Origin: Salegentibacter maritimus
GTDB taxonomy: Bacteria; Bacteroidota; Bacteroidia; Flavobacteriales; Flavobacteriaceae
DNA length: 64,000 nucleotides
Reading direction: 5' to 3'
Assembly: GCF_016236915.1 (NCBI RefSeq)
Contig: NZ_JAEHOK010000013.1
Coordinates: forward strand, 1-64,000
Part shown: in pieces, positions 35,510-44,661 of the stretch
Layout: the number at the start of each line of letters is the position of its first letter
How positions within the stretch are numbered: position 1 is the first letter of the stretch
Program-made: the position numbers and the translations under genes
Notes under the pieces: generated by a model
What the model was told of the DNA's origin: nothing
Seen by the model: the letters and a program-made list of their open reading frames with translations, nothing else
Database searches by the model: none

Positions 35510-35870
35510 ATATGCTGTAATAAGGCTTGTGCCAAAGGTTGAGCGCGAAGAATTCTTAAACGTGGGCATTATTTTATTCAGTAAGAAAGAGAAATTCTTA
35601 AAAGCCGTATTCAATCTTGATGAAGAGCGACTGCGTATTTTTTGCAAAGATATGGATAGGGATGAAATTTGCTCTAACCTTGATTCTTTTAAAAAGATAT
35701 GCGAGGGAAATAAAAATGGTGGTCCAATTGCTCAATTAGACCTGCCCTCCCGGTTTAGATGGTTAACAGCCGCTCGTAGCTCTATTATTCAAACTTCACG
35801 ACCGCATCCGGGTATGACAAATGATCTTGATGTAACGTTAAAACGGCTTTTTAAGGAACTTGTACTGTAA
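35487..35870 (+). CDS. DUF3037-family protein paired with HipA-like kinase
   Basis: A 127-residue protein from MQEKHLYEYAVIRLVPKVE; the frame is open further upstream, but this start fits the family. DUF3037 pattern: EREEFLNVGIILFSKKEKFL, then FRWLTAARSSIIQTSRPHPG near the end. The domain has no known activity. Overlap with the HipA-like gene implies coupled translation and joint function. Confidence 0.85.
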   Translation: MQEKHLYEYAVIRLVPKVEREEFLNVGIILFSKKEKFLKAVFNLDEERLRIFCKDMDRDEICSNLDSFKKICEGNKNGGPIAQLDLPSRFRWLTAARSSIIQTSRPHPGMTNDLDVTLKRLFKELVL

Positions 35871-35957
35871 GTAGTAAACCTATTGAAACTTGAGTCTAAA
35901 TAGAAAAATAAAAATTGATTCGTAAAATTGAATCTCGATTATTGAGTGAATTCTAAT

Positions 35958-36530
35958 TTATTGCACAGAGCACTTTTTATCTAATGAAGTTTCCTTAATA
36001 ATTAATCCAAAGAACTCAAATGTTTCTTTCGCCTTTCCCGAAGCCTCTTTTATTTGAATTTCGGTAAATTCTTTTGATTTTAATTCTTTTACAAAAGTGT
36101 TCCATGATTTAACCCCATCACGATCACGACTAAAAAAGTGCGGACCCGGAATTCCCTGTAAACTGCGGCAATTAGGAACTTCCTTTGAAATATACATACC
36201 ACCAAGCGCAGAACCCAGAACCACATAAGCAGCACCAAGGGCTTCCTCATAAGAGTTTAGCGAAAATTCTGGTTTAAATTCTTTATAAATAGATGCATCT
36301 ACTTCCAATTCCTCGAGGTCTTTCGCCAGCTTTTGGCTTTTATCTGATTTATATGTGGGAATAAGTTTTACAATTTCATCTTCAGTAATTTTATATGAAA
36401 TATAGTTCTGAAGTAATAAGAGTTTGTAATTCTCCAGACTTATATCATTGGAAATAATTTGACCGGCAAGATTTTCCTTCTCCAAATCTTCATGAAGTTT
36501 TTTGGTAGAATCCCTAAGGTTATTCAGCAT
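35958..36530 (-). CDS. Heme oxygenase (biliverdin-forming)
   Basis: A 190-residue helical protein. The proximal heme ligand is probably His13 in LRDSTKKLHEDLEK. LGAAYVVLGSALGGMYISK matches the distal-helix region of heme oxygenases, followed by GPHFFSRDRDGVKSW. It would open heme to biliverdin, the chromophore of the bacteriophytochrome at 38433-40646. It overlaps the upstream receiver gene by 11 bases. Confidence 0.87.
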   Translation of the reverse strand: MLNNLRDSTKKLHEDLEKENLAGQIISNDISLENYKLLLLQNYISYKITEDEIVKLIPTYKSDKSQKLAKDLEELEVDASIYKEFKPEFSLNSYEEALGAAYVVLGSALGGMYISKEVPNCRSLQGIPGPHFFSRDRDGVKSWNTFVKELKSKEFTEIQIKEASGKAKETFEFFGLIIKETSLDKKCSVQ

Positions 36531-37074
36531 CTTCTATATTAAATTTATCCAGGTTATTTCTTATTTTTTCAATATTCTCACGTTGCTCCAAATCATCGGC
36601 CTTCATATTATCTAAATAGCTATAAATTTGGTGAACTGCTATTTTATTTTTTCTAATTTGTTCCCTTAATTCATCATGCTGCACCATATTATAAACCACT
36701 TGTTTTAAAAGTGGTTCTAATTTTTCGCTAAGATTATCCATATGTTTTTTTAAGATAAACCCCGATGCTCCAGAGAGTATAGTATTTGCAGCAAGTTCGT
36801 CGTCATCTAAAGCTCCTGTAACAAAAATAAACGGGGTGTTCTCATCTATAGATTTCACCAACTCCATAATTTCAAGGCCTGTACCGCTTGGAAGATTATA
36901 ATCTGAAATTACTAAATCTGGTAAAAAGTTGGTGAAAATATTTTTAAAACCTGGTAAGTCCTGTACTACTTTTATTTCAACTGTTTCTACAATCTTAGTT
37001 ATTTGCCTTTCGATTAACACGGCATCGGTTTCCTCATCTTCAACCAAAATAATACGTAATGGAGTACTAATCAT
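36520..37074 (-). CDS. Single-domain response regulator
   Basis: A 184-residue protein. The receiver domain (about 5-130) has acidic pocket IILVEDEETDAVL, the phospho-Asp in DLVISDYNLPSGTGLE, Thr in PFIFVTGAL and Lys in GFILKKHMDNL. A helical tail (about 130-184) follows with no output domain. It overlaps the heme oxygenase gene and is the likely partner of the nearby phytochrome kinase. Confidence 0.92.
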   Translation of the reverse strand: MISTPLRIILVEDEETDAVLIERQITKIVETVEIKVVQDLPGFKNIFTNFLPDLVISDYNLPSGTGLEIMELVKSIDENTPFIFVTGALDDDELAANTILSGASGFILKKHMDNLSEKLEPLLKQVVYNMVQHDELREQIRKNKIAVHQIYSYLDNMKADDLEQRENIEKIRNNLDKFNIEDAE

Positions 37075-37089
37075 TATTTAGAATTTCCA

Positions 37090-37097
37090 CAAAAATA
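37090..37097 (-). promoter_or_regulatory. Candidate -7 box for the receiver-heme oxygenase operon
   Basis: Reverse strand TATTTTTG matches TAnnTTTG, 15 bases upstream of the ATG. A TTTTTG lies 15 bases further up, short of the ideal -33 spacing. Confidence 0.4.
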
Positions 37098-37313
37098 CTA
37101 AACTAGTTAATGCAAAAAGCCGCGGCTTTATAAATTTGGGTATATTTTATTATAAAAAATGGAGTTCAACTTCTCTCTATTCCGTCTTATAACCAAATTT
37201 CTTTCTTTTACCTCTATTTACAACTGTTTAGTTTGGTTAAAATCAGTCCTTCATCTATAAGTTAGCTTTTAAATAGGCTTTATTCCGTAAATATTGGGTA
37301 ATTAGTAATACGG

Positions 37314-38204
37314 TTATTGCAAGTGATACACACGTATATAATCGAGTTCCATTACGGCGGGGAACAAAGCATCATCTACTCCATTATCACCAATATACTT
37401 ACCACCAATAACCATATCTATTAAAAGGTAGAAGGGTTTATCGAAAGGCCAATTGTCTTCATTGGGAGAAGCAGGCCTATCTAAAGTATAAATTATATTT
37501 TCCAAATCATCAATATAGAACTTAATATAACGGTCTGTCCACAATATACCGTAAATATGAAACTCTTCTTCTACTGTTTCAAGCTCATTATTTACTCGTA
37601 TCAGGGAGCCGTTAAAAGAGTTGTTAGCGGTACTATGAACGTTAATATTGAATTCGTTAGGATTATGACTAAAATACTCCATAATATCAATTTCACCACA
37701 TTGCGGCCATCCTACTTGAGCTTCATTATCTCCAATTAAAACCAATTTAGCCCAAATCCCACTTTTCTCCTGTTCTGGAAGTTTTGCGTTTATTTCAATA
37801 CGGCCATATTCAAAGGCGTACTTACTACTTATTCTTGCCGATGAATATACATTAGCATTTTTTTCGGCCGTAATATTTAATATACCTCCATTTAAATTCA
37901 CATTTTCTTTCCGGTAAGTTTGTAATTGATCTGCAACATCAGGATTAGTTGTGTTTTTAGGTTCAAAAGCCCAAACGTCATCAGCTAAGGTTGTTCCATT
38001 AAATTCTTCATTCCAAACTAATGCAACGTTATTCCAATCAATATCACCATCGCCACCAGGAGAATCCATTGTAATCTTGGTTCTTTCCTGAACAGGTTCA
38101 GGCTCGCGGTCTCCAGATTCCTCTTTAGAATCACAACTTAGTAGAAATAAATTAAGAAGTATAACTACTATAATTCGATCAAAATAAAATTTATGCCTTT
38201 TCAT
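37314..38204 (-). CDS. Glycoside hydrolase family 16 lipoprotein
   Basis: A 296-residue surface or periplasmic lipoprotein (lipobox FLLSC, Cys24). After a Pro/Glu-rich linker, the GH16 jelly-roll includes the catalytic GEIDIMEYF with E171, D173 and E176, preceded by W-rich strands (VALVWNEEFNG, SGIWAKLVLIG) and ending with MELDYIRVYHLQ. Laminarinase-type beta-1,3-glucanase activity is most likely, but substrates in GH16 vary. It stands between the two halves of the phytochrome block with no carbohydrate genes nearby. Confidence 0.92.
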   Translation of the reverse strand: MKRHKFYFDRIIVVILLNLFLLSCDSKEESGDREPEPVQERTKITMDSPGGDGDIDWNNVALVWNEEFNGTTLADDVWAFEPKNTTNPDVADQLQTYRKENVNLNGGILNITAEKNANVYSSARISSKYAFEYGRIEINAKLPEQEKSGIWAKLVLIGDNEAQVGWPQCGEIDIMEYFSHNPNEFNINVHSTANNSFNGSLIRVNNELETVEEEFHIYGILWTDRYIKFYIDDLENIIYTLDRPASPNEDNWPFDKPFYLLIDMVIGGKYIGDNGVDDALFPAVMELDYIRVYHLQ

Positions 38205-38207
38205 AAC

Positions 38208-38248
38208 GTTGACTTTAAGTAGTATTTTTTATTACTCTTAAAGTTAAC
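38208..38248. promoter_or_regulatory. Inverted repeat just upstream of the GH16 start
   Basis: GTTGACTTTAA (38208-38218) pairs with TTAAAGTTAAC (38238-38248) with one mismatch. It begins 4 bases from the GH16 start codon. A second small palindrome, GAGTAA with TTACTC, follows at about 38254-38269. It could be an operator or a 5' leader hairpin. Confidence 0.35.
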
Positions 38249-38432
38249 TAAAAGTGAGTAAAGTCTTACTCAAAAACATTAAAAATTATTGAAAATCAGA
38301 ATTATACACCAAATTTTGCATTACAAAACTAAGTTCATCAAGAGTAATTTAAGTCTCACTTTCCCAGAAAACACGGCATTTTGCTTATATAATTAAGTCC
38401 CGTAGCTCAAAAAGGTTTGGATCGATTCAAAT

Positions 38433-40646
38433 CTAAAAATTAAAGAAAAAGGTAGTGCCTTTGTTAGGTTCACTATCCAGCCAAATTTCTCCCCGGTGCT
38501 TTTCTATAATTCTGGCTACTATAGATAAACCAACCCCTGTACCTTTAAATTGACTTTTAGAAGCTCTTGAAAAGACTTTAAAAATTTTGTCCCTATCGCC
38601 GGCAGGAATTCCAACACCATTATCTTTTATATAAAAAACGTCCTTGTCGTCCTGTAAAGTCGCTCCTATTTCAATCTTTGGATTTTTTGTTTGTTCAGAA
38701 TACTTTAATGCGTTTCCTAAAAGGTTGCTCCATACTTGCCAAATCATTCGACGATCCCCAAAAGTTTCCGGTAAATTTTCTTTTATTACAACTTCTGAAG
38801 ACGGATAATTATTCTCTATATTAAAACTCAACAAAAGTTCATCTATTAATTTACGAGTGCTAAAACTTGTTTTTTTAAGGTCTCCGCTAGTTATTTTTGA
38901 AAACGATAAAATATCATCTATTACCACTTCCATTTTATGAGAAGTGCTTAAAATAGTATTTATTGCCTTGGTAGCTTCGGCAGGTAATTCCCGGCTAAAA
39001 TCTTCTTTTAGTATTTTCGCAAAACCATTAATGCCACGCAGAGGCCCCCTAAGATCGTGAGAAATACCAAAACTAAAAAGCTCCAGATCTTTATTGGCTT
39101 CCTGAAGCTCTCTATACAACCTGGCAATCTCTTCTTTTTGTTTGGCGAGCAGAAATTGATTTAAACCTTCACCAAAAGCTTTTACCGTTTCAATTTCATA
39201 GTCTTTCCAGCTATGAGAGATACCGTCTAATTTCTCAGTCCATTTTTTAAAAGACTTTCGCGGACTTAAACGTTGTTTTTCCTGATTATAAGAAACTTTG
39301 TTATTGGGGTTTCCTCCCCAACTTACGGTCTCAGCCATTTCTGGCCTAAACCACATAATAAAACTATCCTTAGACTTTCCCAGCTTAAAACTTAATACCC
39401 CCGAAGCGACTTTTTTATAATTTTCAGCACTGTCATATTTATCTTTTAGACTTTTAGTATAGAAAACCGATTGGTTTTTGCCATTTAAAAAGCTACATAA
39501 GTCTATCACCTCTTCTTTACTGGGAGTTTTGCCAAAAAGTTCTATTTCCTGATTCAAAATTACTGCACCCCCTGTACTTTCCACTAAAGAAGTAAAAGGA
39601 AGGGAAGTTCCTAAAAGGTTCTCAATTAAAGAATCTTCTATATTTAATTCTTCCGTAATCTTTTGCCTTAAAGTAGATTTCTCATTAAACTTTTGATTGA
39701 ATATTCCGGTTTGTATAGCCGAAACTTTATTAGAAAAAACCTGGGCTAAAAACTTACAGGTTTCCCTATGAAAATAATTAATAAATTTAGCCGAATAATG
39801 ATGACAGGCTACCAGGCCCCATAAACTCCCGTTTACAATTATAGCAGCCGTTAAAGAGGCTCCTACTTTCATATTTTGTAAGTACTCAATATGAATAGGG
39901 GAAACTCCTCTTAATGATGACTTTGAAAGATCCAGGGCTTTACCGGTAATAGGTGAGATTTCCGGGGAGATAGGAACAGGATCATAATTTACATCGGAAA
40001 TAATCCTTACCTTATGTTTTAGAAATAATTCTCGTGATTGTGCGGGAATATCACTTGCAGGATAGCGCAAATCTAACCAGGTTTCTAAGTGCTTTTCCTT
40101 TTGTTCTGCCACCACTTCTCCATTCCACTCTTCATCAAACCGGTATACCATTACCCGGTCATAATTAAAAATGTCTTTTATTAACTTTGCGGCCTTAGCA
40201 CATAAAGCTGTAGTTTGTTCAACGCCATCCAGGCCATTAATAATACTGGTTAATTGCTGCTGAAACTGTGAAGCCTTCCAGGTTGCGCCAAGCACCTCAA
40301 AATCAAGGATAAGGTTGTTGTCAGAGAAATGAGGCAACATTACAAACTCCTGCCCATTGATTTGCAAAGTTTCGGCATTAAAACCCGATTCCTTAGCAAT
40401 TGCAGTTTCTAAACGTTCAAATGAAGGTTTGCCTATTAATCTCTCTAAAGAAGATCCCAAAAAATCTTCATGCAAAATTCCGAAGAATTTCAATGTATTT
40501 TCACTTGCCTGGGTTACCTTAAAAGTTTTAGGATTCAGCACAACAACAACTCCGTGCGCCTGGGTTTTGCCAATTAGATGTATAGGTTCCTTTTCACAAT
40601 TACGAACATCTAAACTAGCAGAAGACCACAACTGCTCTTCGCTCAT
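38433..40646 (-). CDS. Bacteriophytochrome histidine kinase
   Basis: A 737-residue red/far-red photosensor. The biliverdin-attaching Cys17 is in VRNCEKEPIHLIGKTQAHG, ahead of the PAS domain. The GAF domain carries LRYPASDIPAQSRELF and SPIHIEYLQNMKVGASL, then a PHY domain (about 320-500). The transmitter has the H-box FSFGISHDLRGPLRGI and an HATPase_c with NLLGNALKYS, DNGVGIP and GTGVGLSIV. The Cys, the DIP motif and the pocket His are all intact, so it should bind biliverdin. It is 6 bases downstream of the CheB/CheR-kinase gene. Confidence 0.95.
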   Translation of the reverse strand: MSEEQLWSSASLDVRNCEKEPIHLIGKTQAHGVVVVLNPKTFKVTQASENTLKFFGILHEDFLGSSLERLIGKPSFERLETAIAKESGFNAETLQINGQEFVMLPHFSDNNLILDFEVLGATWKASQFQQQLTSIINGLDGVEQTTALCAKAAKLIKDIFNYDRVMVYRFDEEWNGEVVAEQKEKHLETWLDLRYPASDIPAQSRELFLKHKVRIISDVNYDPVPISPEISPITGKALDLSKSSLRGVSPIHIEYLQNMKVGASLTAAIIVNGSLWGLVACHHYSAKFINYFHRETCKFLAQVFSNKVSAIQTGIFNQKFNEKSTLRQKITEELNIEDSLIENLLGTSLPFTSLVESTGGAVILNQEIELFGKTPSKEEVIDLCSFLNGKNQSVFYTKSLKDKYDSAENYKKVASGVLSFKLGKSKDSFIMWFRPEMAETVSWGGNPNNKVSYNQEKQRLSPRKSFKKWTEKLDGISHSWKDYEIETVKAFGEGLNQFLLAKQKEEIARLYRELQEANKDLELFSFGISHDLRGPLRGINGFAKILKEDFSRELPAEATKAINTILSTSHKMEVVIDDILSFSKITSGDLKKTSFSTRKLIDELLLSFNIENNYPSSEVVIKENLPETFGDRRMIWQVWSNLLGNALKYSEQTKNPKIEIGATLQDDKDVFYIKDNGVGIPAGDRDKIFKVFSRASKSQFKGTGVGLSIVARIIEKHRGEIWLDSEPNKGTTFFFNF

Positions 40647-40652
40647 ATATAG

Positions 40653-43600
40653 CTATGCTTTTAATTTAAAATAAAATGTACTTCCCACACCTACCTGGCT
40701 TTCTACCCAAATAGTACCTTCGTGTAACTGAACAATTTTCTCTACGTGTGCTAAACCAACCCCGGTACCTTCATTTGTATCGGTTTCCTTTATTCGATTA
40801 AAAATTGTAAAAATGTTCTTTTTGTCTTCTTCCGAAATCCCATAGCCATTATCGGTTACAGAAAAGACCCAATGGGCACCTTCTCTGTAAGATGCAATAC
40901 GAACGTCGGGATCTCTCTCTTTTGGGGTATATTTTATAGCATTGCTAATAAGGTTTTGGAATAGTAAACGTAATTCTACCTCATAGCCCATTATTTTTGG
41001 CAACTTACCGGCATTCACCCTGGCATTGGTATCTTTAATTCTTTTACCAAGATCATATTTTACCACTTCTACAACTTCATTAATATTTACAAGGCTTTTT
41101 TGGCCGTTGCGCCCAATTCTTGAGTGTTCTAAAAGTGCCTTAATCTGTTCTGAAAGACGGGTAGAAGCATCTTTTATATACTTAATATAATCTTTACCCT
41201 TTTCATCTAATTTGGTGGCATATAATTTCCCTAACACATCACTACCAAATTTAATGGTAGAAAGTGGCTCCTGAAGGTCATGAGAGCAAATAGAAACGAA
41301 TTGCTCCAGGTCCCTATTGGCGCGCTCCAGGTCGTCATGCTGTTGTTTTAGTTGATTTTCAGCTTTCTTTAAGGCCGAAATATCTACACAGGTATACCTT
41401 ATAGTCATCACCCTACCATCCAAATCTTTTTCAGCTGTTGCATTTAAGATTACAGGAAGTAAATCTCCGTTAGCCATAAGCATATTTTGCTCCATATTTA
41501 CGATGGTGCCGTTATTCTTAAACTCCTTATTCGTTTTTAAGGCTTTAAGCTGGGATTCTTCGTTGTAAAGATCGTAGATTGGCTTATCTATTAAATCGTC
41601 TTTAGTTTCATAACCCAATTTTGTTACCGCCATTTCATTGCATTGCACAATAAGCTGTGTTTGCGGATCTACACTAATATGAACTACCGGGTCTTCTTCA
41701 TAGAAAGATTTAAAACGCTTCTCACTGGCTATTAGCTTTTCTTTAGATCTTTGCAATAAACCTACATCAATAAATGTAACTACTACTCCACTTATTTCAT
41801 TATTAGAGTTTATATATGGTGAGATTCTTCTTAGAAAATAAGAATTATCTTTGGTCATCACCTGCTTTTCAAGAATTTTACCTGTTCTAAGTACGCGCTT
41901 ACAGCGAGTTATAAGGTTACTTTTCCCCATACTCGAGGTAAAGTGCTCTATAGGGCGACCTTCATCGGAGTCTATTAAATTAAAATGCCTTTGGATTGCC
42001 GGAGTGAATTTTCTTATTCTTAGACTTTTATCAAGGAAAATCACACCTATTTCGGTACTTTCAAGCAAATTGTTCATATCGGCATTTAAAGCTGCCAAAT
42101 CCTCTACCTTCTGAAGATTTTCAGCATTTACCGTATTAATTTCTTCATTTACACTTTGCAGTTCTTCGTTGGTACTTTGCAACTCTTCATTAGAAGCCAA
42201 TAATTCTTCATTGGCTGCCTGTAACTCTTCGTTACTGGTTTCTATTTCTTCTAATGAAGTATTAAGCTCTTCTTTAGTTTCCTTAAGTTCCTCTTCAAGA
42301 TCTGCAACGTACTCTTTTGTACGCTTTGTAAGAGTTAACTTTTCGAGTGTACCAACATCGTTTAAGTTTATTTCCTTTTCAACAAACGTAATTACAAAAT
42401 TGGTATTATCATCTTCTCCTTTTTGCTGAAAAGGTTTTACGATAATATCTACTACACCCTGAGAATCATATTTTTCAAATGAGGCATCCTGATACCTAAG
42501 TTTTTTATTGTTCTTTTTCGCTTTTTTTAAGGTACTTTGAATAATATATTTTAAATCGGGCCCCAGCATGTCCAATAAGTTTACAGAAAAACCACTAACC
42601 GGTAAATTGGCATATTTCCTAAATTCACCAACAGCCTGTAAAATATTGAAGTCTTTATCTACAAACACACTAGCTCCCCCAAAAACCTCCAAGATGGTTT
42701 CATTAAGCTCTTCTGTAAGTTTCGCTTTTATAGGGTTTGTTGTTTTTCTAGGCGTGGGACGTTTAATTTCACGTGTATTTGCAGGTAAATGATTCGTTGG
42801 AGTTGACTCTGAGATATTTGTATTTAAACGCTTTTCTGCATTTTGGTTTTGAAAAATTTTTGCAGAGCGATCTATAACTTTAAAATTATTTTTTTGAGAA
42901 GATACATTTTCACTGGTCCCTAACACTAAAACACCTCCTACTTTTAAGGCATACTGTAGAAAATTTAATGCCTTATTTTGTATTCCGGGCTGAAAATAGA
43001 TTAAAAGATTTCTACAGGCCACAATATCCATATTACTGAAAGGCGGATTTTTGATAATGTTATGTTTTGAAAACACTACCATTCGTCTCATTTTATCAAT
43101 TACTTTATAACCGTGCGGTTTACTTATAAAGTACTTCAGTAATAATTCAGAATCGATATCGGCCACAATACTTTCAGGGTAAAGCCCCTCACTTCCAATA
43201 TTCAAATGCTTCTCAGAAATATCAGTAGCAAAAATCTTTAAATCAATACTTTTATTCTGGCGTTCAATTTCTTCGCTAATAATCATTGCAAAAGAATATG
43301 CTTCTTCCCCACTACTACAGGCAACATCCCATAGTTTAATAATTTCACCATTCTTTTTCTTGGCCACCAGTTTTGGAATAACATCTTCCCGTAGAACCTT
43401 CCAAACATTTTCATCTCTAAAAAACTTAGTAACTCCAATAAGGAACTCACGATGAAGTATTTCTGTCTCTTCCTCATTATGAATAAGGAATTCATAATAA
43501 TCTGAAAGGCTTTTACATTTACAAACATTTACTCTTCTCGCTATTCTTCGCGCCAGGGTAGCGTGTTTATACTCCCTAAAGTCCAACCCGGTTTTTTCAT

Positions 43601-44294
43601 CAACAAAGCGAAGAATTTTCATTAATTCGCTTTCGTTATAGTTTAAATCTCCATCTTTAAAGTGAAAAACAGAAGGAGCGTCTATAAAGTTTTTAAGCTC
43701 TTTTCCCATTTGGGAAACCGGCAGCACATAATCTATAAGACCAGTGTTAATAGCACTTTGTGGCATTCCATCAAATTTTGCTTCTTCAGGGTCCTGTACC
43801 ATAACCATTCCATCCCGGTCTTTTATTGCCCTTACTCCCCGTGTACCATCACTTCCGGTTCCACTTAAAATTACTCCAATGGCTTTTTCCTTTTTATGTT
43901 TTGCAAGGGATTCAAAAAACATATCTATAGGTAAGTTTAAACTTTGTCCCGTTGGTTTTTTTACAAGATGAAGTTTATTCTTATCTAAAATGAGATTGTT
44001 TGCGGGCGGAATTAAATAAATATGACCTTGTTCAATTTTCTTTCCATCCTTCACCTCACGAATAGGCAGGTTTGTATTTTTTTTAAGTAGCTCTCCCATC
44101 ATACTTTTATAGTCTGGGGAAAGGTGCTGAATAACTACATAAGCATTTTTATCGGTTTCGGGTATGTTTCCAAAAAAAGCTTTTAAAGCTTCTAACCCCC
44201 CGGCACTTGCACCTACAGCTATAATGCGTGGTTCACTGATTTTAAGCTTGTTCTCCAACTCAGATTGGGAAGGGTAGTTATTTACTTTTGTCAT
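40653..44294 (-). CDS. CheB-CheR-PAS-histidine kinase fusion protein
   Basis: A 1213-residue signalling protein. The CheB methylesterase (20-210) has S30 in GASAGG, H57 in VIQHLSPD and D149 in SGTGSDGTRG. The CheR methyltransferase (about 215-480) has ATLARRIARRVNV, FFRDENVW and DVACSSGEEAYS. A PAS-like region is followed by a long coiled coil (about 665-728) of repeated SNEELQ/TNEELQ heptads, then two PAS domains and a kinase with H-box SICSHDLQEPLSTI and ATPase motifs NLISNAIKYT, DNGYGI and GTGVGLAHV. There is no N-terminal receiver, and no chemoreceptor is present. It leads the phytochrome operon. Confidence 0.94.
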   Translation of the reverse strand: MTKVNNYPSQSELENKLKISEPRIIAVGASAGGLEALKAFFGNIPETDKNAYVVIQHLSPDYKSMMGELLKKNTNLPIREVKDGKKIEQGHIYLIPPANNLILDKNKLHLVKKPTGQSLNLPIDMFFESLAKHKKEKAIGVILSGTGSDGTRGVRAIKDRDGMVMVQDPEEAKFDGMPQSAINTGLIDYVLPVSQMGKELKNFIDAPSVFHFKDGDLNYNESELMKILRFVDEKTGLDFREYKHATLARRIARRVNVCKCKSLSDYYEFLIHNEEETEILHREFLIGVTKFFRDENVWKVLREDVIPKLVAKKKNGEIIKLWDVACSSGEEAYSFAMIISEEIERQNKSIDLKIFATDISEKHLNIGSEGLYPESIVADIDSELLLKYFISKPHGYKVIDKMRRMVVFSKHNIIKNPPFSNMDIVACRNLLIYFQPGIQNKALNFLQYALKVGGVLVLGTSENVSSQKNNFKVIDRSAKIFQNQNAEKRLNTNISESTPTNHLPANTREIKRPTPRKTTNPIKAKLTEELNETILEVFGGASVFVDKDFNILQAVGEFRKYANLPVSGFSVNLLDMLGPDLKYIIQSTLKKAKKNNKKLRYQDASFEKYDSQGVVDIIVKPFQQKGEDDNTNFVITFVEKEINLNDVGTLEKLTLTKRTKEYVADLEEELKETKEELNTSLEEIETSNEELQAANEELLASNEELQSTNEELQSVNEEINTVNAENLQKVEDLAALNADMNNLLESTEIGVIFLDKSLRIRKFTPAIQRHFNLIDSDEGRPIEHFTSSMGKSNLITRCKRVLRTGKILEKQVMTKDNSYFLRRISPYINSNNEISGVVVTFIDVGLLQRSKEKLIASEKRFKSFYEEDPVVHISVDPQTQLIVQCNEMAVTKLGYETKDDLIDKPIYDLYNEESQLKALKTNKEFKNNGTIVNMEQNMLMANGDLLPVILNATAEKDLDGRVMTIRYTCVDISALKKAENQLKQQHDDLERANRDLEQFVSICSHDLQEPLSTIKFGSDVLGKLYATKLDEKGKDYIKYIKDASTRLSEQIKALLEHSRIGRNGQKSLVNINEVVEVVKYDLGKRIKDTNARVNAGKLPKIMGYEVELRLLFQNLISNAIKYTPKERDPDVRIASYREGAHWVFSVTDNGYGISEEDKKNIFTIFNRIKETDTNEGTGVGLAHVEKIVQLHEGTIWVESQVGVGSTFYFKLKA

Positions 44295-44343
44295 TTAGAA
44301 ATGATTAAGTCAGACGTATATAAAATTAATAATAGTGAAAGAT

Positions 44344-44351
44344 CAAAAATA
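44344..44351 (-). promoter_or_regulatory. Candidate -7 box for the CheB/CheR-phytochrome operon
   Basis: Reverse strand TATTTTTG matches TAnnTTTG, 49 bases upstream of the start codon. No TTG at ideal spacing is seen. Confidence 0.35.
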
Positions 44352-44604
44352 TAGGTTACATCAAATAAATATGGCCTCATTTGCAATTTAAAATAACAAA
44401 ATATCAATAAAAAAGTAGAATATCATCTTAAACAATTTATAAAGCTATTTTTTTTATAGATTTTTTAACTAACCTCTTTATTGAAAAACTGGACCACAAA
44501 TCTTTATTTCCGGGTCAAAAATACACTAAATCTTAATTTCTAAGGAAGCAATATTTAAACAAAAAAATAGGTCTAAAAGCCAACCAATCACTTTTTCATA
44601 AACT

Positions 44605-44616
44605 GATAAATATCAT
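44605..44616. promoter_or_regulatory. Fnr-like palindrome upstream of the mla operon
   Basis: TGAT-AAAT-ATCA has the half-sites and spacing of a Crp/Fnr-type box (TTGAT-N4-ATCAA), 46 bases before the mlaE start. The same pattern occurs near the regulator gene and hsp20. Confidence 0.4.
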
Positions 44617-44661
44617 TTCGGTAAAGCCAACCTAGGCTTAAATTTACTGTAATACAGCTTT

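Larger units (their letters stand above)
44295..44661. other. 367-bp divergent intergenic region
   Basis: No gene is visible. It carries the candidate -7 box for the CheB/CheR-kinase gene at its left end and an Fnr-like palindrome near its right end. The middle is AT-rich with no repeats I can support. Confidence 0.6.

Noticed and set aside
42169-42429. A Ser-rich forward frame over the CheB/CheR-kinase gene
   Set aside because: It is the complement of the repeated NEELQ coiled-coil codons.
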